Source: Pyrrhosoma nymphula
Lineage: Eukaryota; Arthropoda; Insecta; Odonata; Coenagrionidae
DNA length: 64,000 nt
NCBI GenBank assembly: GCA_963573305.1
Contig: OY754338.1
Location: forward strand, 19,280,192-19,344,191
Reading direction: 5' to 3'
Under the pieces are notes generated by a model. The model worked only from the letters and a program-made list of their open reading frames with translations, was not told the DNA's origin and ran no database searches. Below, piece after piece: positions 60,505-64,000 of this stretch. A program made the translations under genes and the position numbers. How positions within the stretch are numbered: position 1 is the first letter of the stretch; each line of letters starts with the position of its first letter.

Positions 60505-61390
60505 GTCGTTTCATTAGTCTCAGAAATGGAGGAGGCCCAGGGAATTACTTTTCCCAATAGCCACCGACGCTGTTACGGCTGCCCTGATTTCTATGCGGAG
60601 GGTCATGGTTTCAATGTCTGTGAATTAAAAAGGGGAAATCCTATTTCATTCATCTCCCTTTGCGTGCACTTTCCTTTTTCCTTTAATTTTGTCTGAAATT
60701 TCGTGAATCGAAATATGTAAACGCTTGATGTACCCGGGGCATAATATCTGTCTGAAGAAGCACAGTTTTCGTTGAAAACTGCATTACAATATAAAAGAAA
60801 AGTTTAATCTTTTTGTTCATTAATTCATTTCCGAAAGAATGTCCGACTGATGATTTAAAAAACAGTCAAAACGCGTACGAAGCATTAAAGAATAATAGGT
60901 ATGCATTTTTATGGACAAGCCCATTCGGTGAGTGTAACCACGCATGCAGAGTTTTGACGCATGACTGATCTAGTTCTGATTATCATTCGCATGACATGAA
61001 CTTGCTCTGAACACTTACAGCATAAAAATCAATGCAGGATAATACGTGACCTCTGTTTATAATCCGGTATAATCTAGCCAACTGTAAGGCACCGCTTTCT
61101 TTATTTATACCAGGTAAATTTGTTTTCAAATAGGTTATAAACAGGATTATTGATCAACCATATACATATGACCCGATGTGTGTTCTAATCGTTTTTATTC
61201 CGATTGTGCACTTCTCCGTGGTATACTTTCACACTTTCCCTTATTTTATTCATTGGCCACGAGTTTGGGAGGTGCTCAAGCCGCCGTTATTCCCGGAGGA
61301 CTTTCCCCGCAGTTCTTCTCATTTCTGGAGCGAGTTCTTTTTCGAATTAATCACCTCCCTCACTCGGCTATACCCTCGGGAACTACGGTA
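60505..61390. other. Unassigned AT-rich sequence
   Basis: No gene or repeat recognised. Confidence 0.5.
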
Positions 61391-61394
61391 TTGT

Positions 61395-61600
61395 GGCAGA
61401 GGGGGGGAGGGACTCTCTTCCCCTGCCCCCCCCCCTCCCCCTGAAAAGGCAATCCCATTCATTCAGACTTTGGAGAGGCAGTTTTCCCGAGACTTTGGGG
61501 GGGGGGGAGAAGGGGGGTTACAATCCACCCTGATCCACCCACACCCTCCTATGAAGAGGGAAGGGGTGGGTATTGGGGAGAAAATGGGGTGTATTTTCAG
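61395..61600. repeat. G-run and C-run rich segment
   Basis: GAGGGGGGGAGGG (about 61399) is followed by CCCCCCCCCCTCCCCC (about 61427), which can pair as a hairpin. A further run of about 11-12 Gs plus GAAGGGGGG lies near 61496-61517. The 167-codon plus frame through it (61176-61679) is open but compositional. Confidence 0.6.
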
Positions 61601-64000
61601 GGGAGAGAGTGGAAGAATTGGAGAGTGGAGTAGGGCTGTGCTCACGAAGAATTATACATTGACATCGAGCCTAAGATAGATTCATGACACACGTATATGA
61701 CATGTGTTGAACACTTCTCGTGGAACGCGCACCCTTGTTTTCGCAAAGAAAATCTCTTCGAGATTTTTCCGGCGCATTGTGAATGCTTAGGAAGCGAGAG
61801 ATTGGAATCTATCTGAATAACTAAGTTGGACTTGCCTATCTCTTTTGGTACACAATTCAGCACATTATACTTTGCCATGCGAGTGTCAGTGAGTTACATG
61901 CAAAACCTATACTGCAAAACATGCAAAACCAAAACCTACCTAAGTCTGATACCTATTATGCGCCTCAAGTCTTTAAAATGCTTAGTTTCGTGAAAATACA
62001 CGAGCTTTTTCAGGTATACCAAAGATTTATACCTGAAGTTAAGCTTGATCAGTGAGGGTATAGGTCCCTGAAGGACACTTCAATTGGCGTGAGAAATTTG
62101 GAACGTAACAGGCCGAAAGAGTGGGTCAGTGCCTTCCATTCCGCTGCCTGCTATGTCTCATTATGATACCATGCTCTGAATAGTCTTCAGAATAGTTTCT
62201 GACGAAGAATTTTGCTGCGTTCAGGTTCGCAGTTTGGCAGGTTTTAAGGTTCCGTCCTCGTTGGCAACGTTCTTGATAGCGACGTTTTACCTACTGTGCA
62301 GTTGGCGTCCTCAGGCCAGGCTGAATGTTCAGCCTTCCACTCATGTGGGAAAGACACTGCAGTATTACTTGCCTGAATTAATTAAGGGTGGTGAGGGAGA
62401 GGTGGTGAAGCCTTCAATCGCCGAGTCGACGATTCATAGATCCCGGGAAGTAGGAATAGGATAGGTAGGGAAGTAGGTAGTGGATCGACACAAAATTGCC
62501 TATGATTGCCGTTATTGTGGATAATACGTGTTTCTCATAGTAGCGTCTCTCGACGATTAATGACATTAGAAGTACACAGCTTATCGGCTTGAGCCTTGCG
62601 TTTCATCGGTGCCATGAGCCCATTACTGTTAATATGAGAATTCAACTTCAAGCGAAAACCTTGCCGCAAGTTATATGCAGTGAGATTTCGTGTATTGAAG
62701 GGCTCCGTGAGACACCTACGTCAGAAGAATCCAAAACTATTAAAATGTGAATATTTAACTCTTTCTCCGAGACCAATCAAAATTACTTCATCGAGCAGTA
62801 TGAGACTGAAGGGATTTAAAACGAATGCAGCGAAAGCGATCAACCATTGCATTGGTTATGAATAATGAGCGTAATTTGCCATTAAGGTAGTCATTTAAGA
62901 TTTGTGATCGTTGTCTTTTAAAATTCATAGTATTAAATTCAAAGCGAGAGGAAATTTAATTGAACTTAAGGTAATTTCTCGCATCATTGTGATAATTAAC
63001 GCATGAGAAGGGAACGGATAAATCGCATGGTTTTGTCGATTCAGGATTCATAATATTTCACATCCCATTTACATGTGATGATAAATATATTACATATATC
63101 CAGTAGGCTAGTTTCTTGTGCGACTACAACGAAATCACGTAAGAATGTATTAATTTTGCGAGTGACATTATTCGTGGCGTTTCGGGAATTGACCACCTGA
63201 CAAGAGAAGCCGACGTACTAGAGATATTGCCTTTTCGCAGCGAAATTTTCTATCGCCGTCCGGTAAACGATCGCTATCGCCGGTGTTTCATGTCACACCA
63301 TCGCTTCATTTCGTACCGCTCGCAAACCTAAACACAACCGGAAAGTTAGCCGGCTCTCCGCCATTTGATATCCGGGAGCCCTTCGCTTCGTACGGCGCGG
63401 CGGGAGAGAAAAAAGGCTCGCCTTGCAAAGGAGTCGCGGCCTTATCTTTTTTCAGTCGCTTTCACGGCATCGCCCCAGGGCGTCTGACCTCCAACCTCGC
63501 ATTTCGCGTCCCTCCGTGATTTTTCGCGTGAAGAGACCTTTCTCATCAGTAGGAGCGGTTACGGTTTCAGGCCGATGGTGCAAAAGATTTACCTGGGAAG
63601 CAATCCTCCGATTCCCTCAGTATACCACGTGAATTACCGAGGCGAGAGGACTCAAAAGAAACCAACATGCGAGGCGAAACATTTTACTTACCACAAACTA
63701 ATAGACTTATTACACTATTACATTCTCTTTCGGGATAGCCAGCATCGGAGACGCTATATTTTTCGTGGAAATAGGATCTTGCTGATTAAAAAAAAATATT
63801 TACGTTCGTAAATCACTCTCCCTAATCCATCTTAGTCACGAGACATTTTTGTTGCAAGCAGTGTCAATTATTGATTATTTGTGCAAATGTGTAACGAGGG
63901 TGAATGGAGACAATTGAGCAAGTGGACGATGTTGTGTACCTGAGCTGAATGTTTCCAAAATATGAAATATGAGGAGATTAGGAGGCGTACGAATGCTGGA
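61600..64000. other. Unassigned sequence with a mildly GC-rich part
   Basis: No gene recognised. 63180-63540 has raised GC and CpG content with overlapping open frames on plus (63283-63519, 63423-63632) but no clear donor, signal peptide or domain. The open frame at 62234-62464 has a hydrophobic start but nothing else to support a gene. Confidence 0.4.

Noticed and set aside
61176..61679. Longest open frame in the window (167 codons, plus).
   Set aside because: It runs through G and C homopolymers, encodes low-complexity Pro- and Gly-rich stretches, and has no recognisable domain.
1..64000. CRISPR array, prophage or bacterial operon.
   Set aside because: No regularly spaced repeats, no ribosome-binding-site-led gene series, and the sequence has eukaryotic transposons and splice-type signals.

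Overview
This is an AT-rich, intron- and repeat-dominated stretch of a eukaryotic nuclear genome, most likely an arthropod and probably an insect. There is no bacterial-style gene packing, no operon and no complete protein-coding gene. What can be recognised is mainly decayed transposable elements: two piggyBac families, a Helitron, several LINEs (RTE-like and CR1/Jockey-like), tRNA-headed SINEs, hAT-like and other MITEs, and a Penelope-like 3' end with a hammerhead-like motif. The species cannot be told from the sequence alone.

Layout. 1-8 kb: mostly unassigned AT-rich DNA, one SINE (3.8-4.1 kb) and a possible LINE endonuclease remnant (6.2-6.7 kb). 8-15 kb: G/C-homopolymer-rich DNA at 8.2-8.7 kb, a Penelope-like 3' end on the minus strand (11.9-12.0 kb), a GC-rich block (12.7-13.3 kb) and a 26-bp-arm hairpin (13.77 kb). 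15.3-16.65 kb: a 5'-truncated piggyBac with a broken transposase. 22.4-23.9 kb: the most unusual structure, a LINE 5' piece joined to a fragment of 18S rRNA and then to a LINE 3' piece, all on one strand, with a TTAA-flanked MITE inside the 18S part. 25.1-25.7 kb: a separate RTE-like 3' fragment. 28.3 kb: a Penelope-like end. 28.68-32.36 kb: a whole piggyBac copy with both ends and TTAA duplications but a dead transposase. 33-35 kb: a GC-rich promoter/first-exon candidate and a 16-bp tandem repeat. 35.52-38.35 kb: an end-to-end Helitron with an internally deleted Rep/helicase gene and an unusual triple repeat. 40-49 kb: a cluster of SINEs, a CR1-like 3' fragment, a hAT-like MITE, a perfect 29-bp hairpin and a long-arm MITE.

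The best host-gene signal is on the minus strand at 54.85-55.06 kb: a GC-rich candidate first coding exon with a predicted signal peptide followed by a consensus splice donor. Its gene would continue to lower coordinates in exons I could not identify. The sequence from 54.8 to 59.9 kb contains several GC-rich blocks and reads as one or more promoter regions. A GC-rich segment at 33.1 kb ending in a donor site may be another first exon. The rest of the window is probably intronic or intergenic.

No CRISPR array, intact tRNA gene, functional rRNA gene or viral gene was recognised. I found no convincing new multigene system. The findings of most interest are the LINE-18S-LINE chimera, the MITE nested in it, the Helitron triple repeat, and the palindromes shared by the ends of both piggyBac families.
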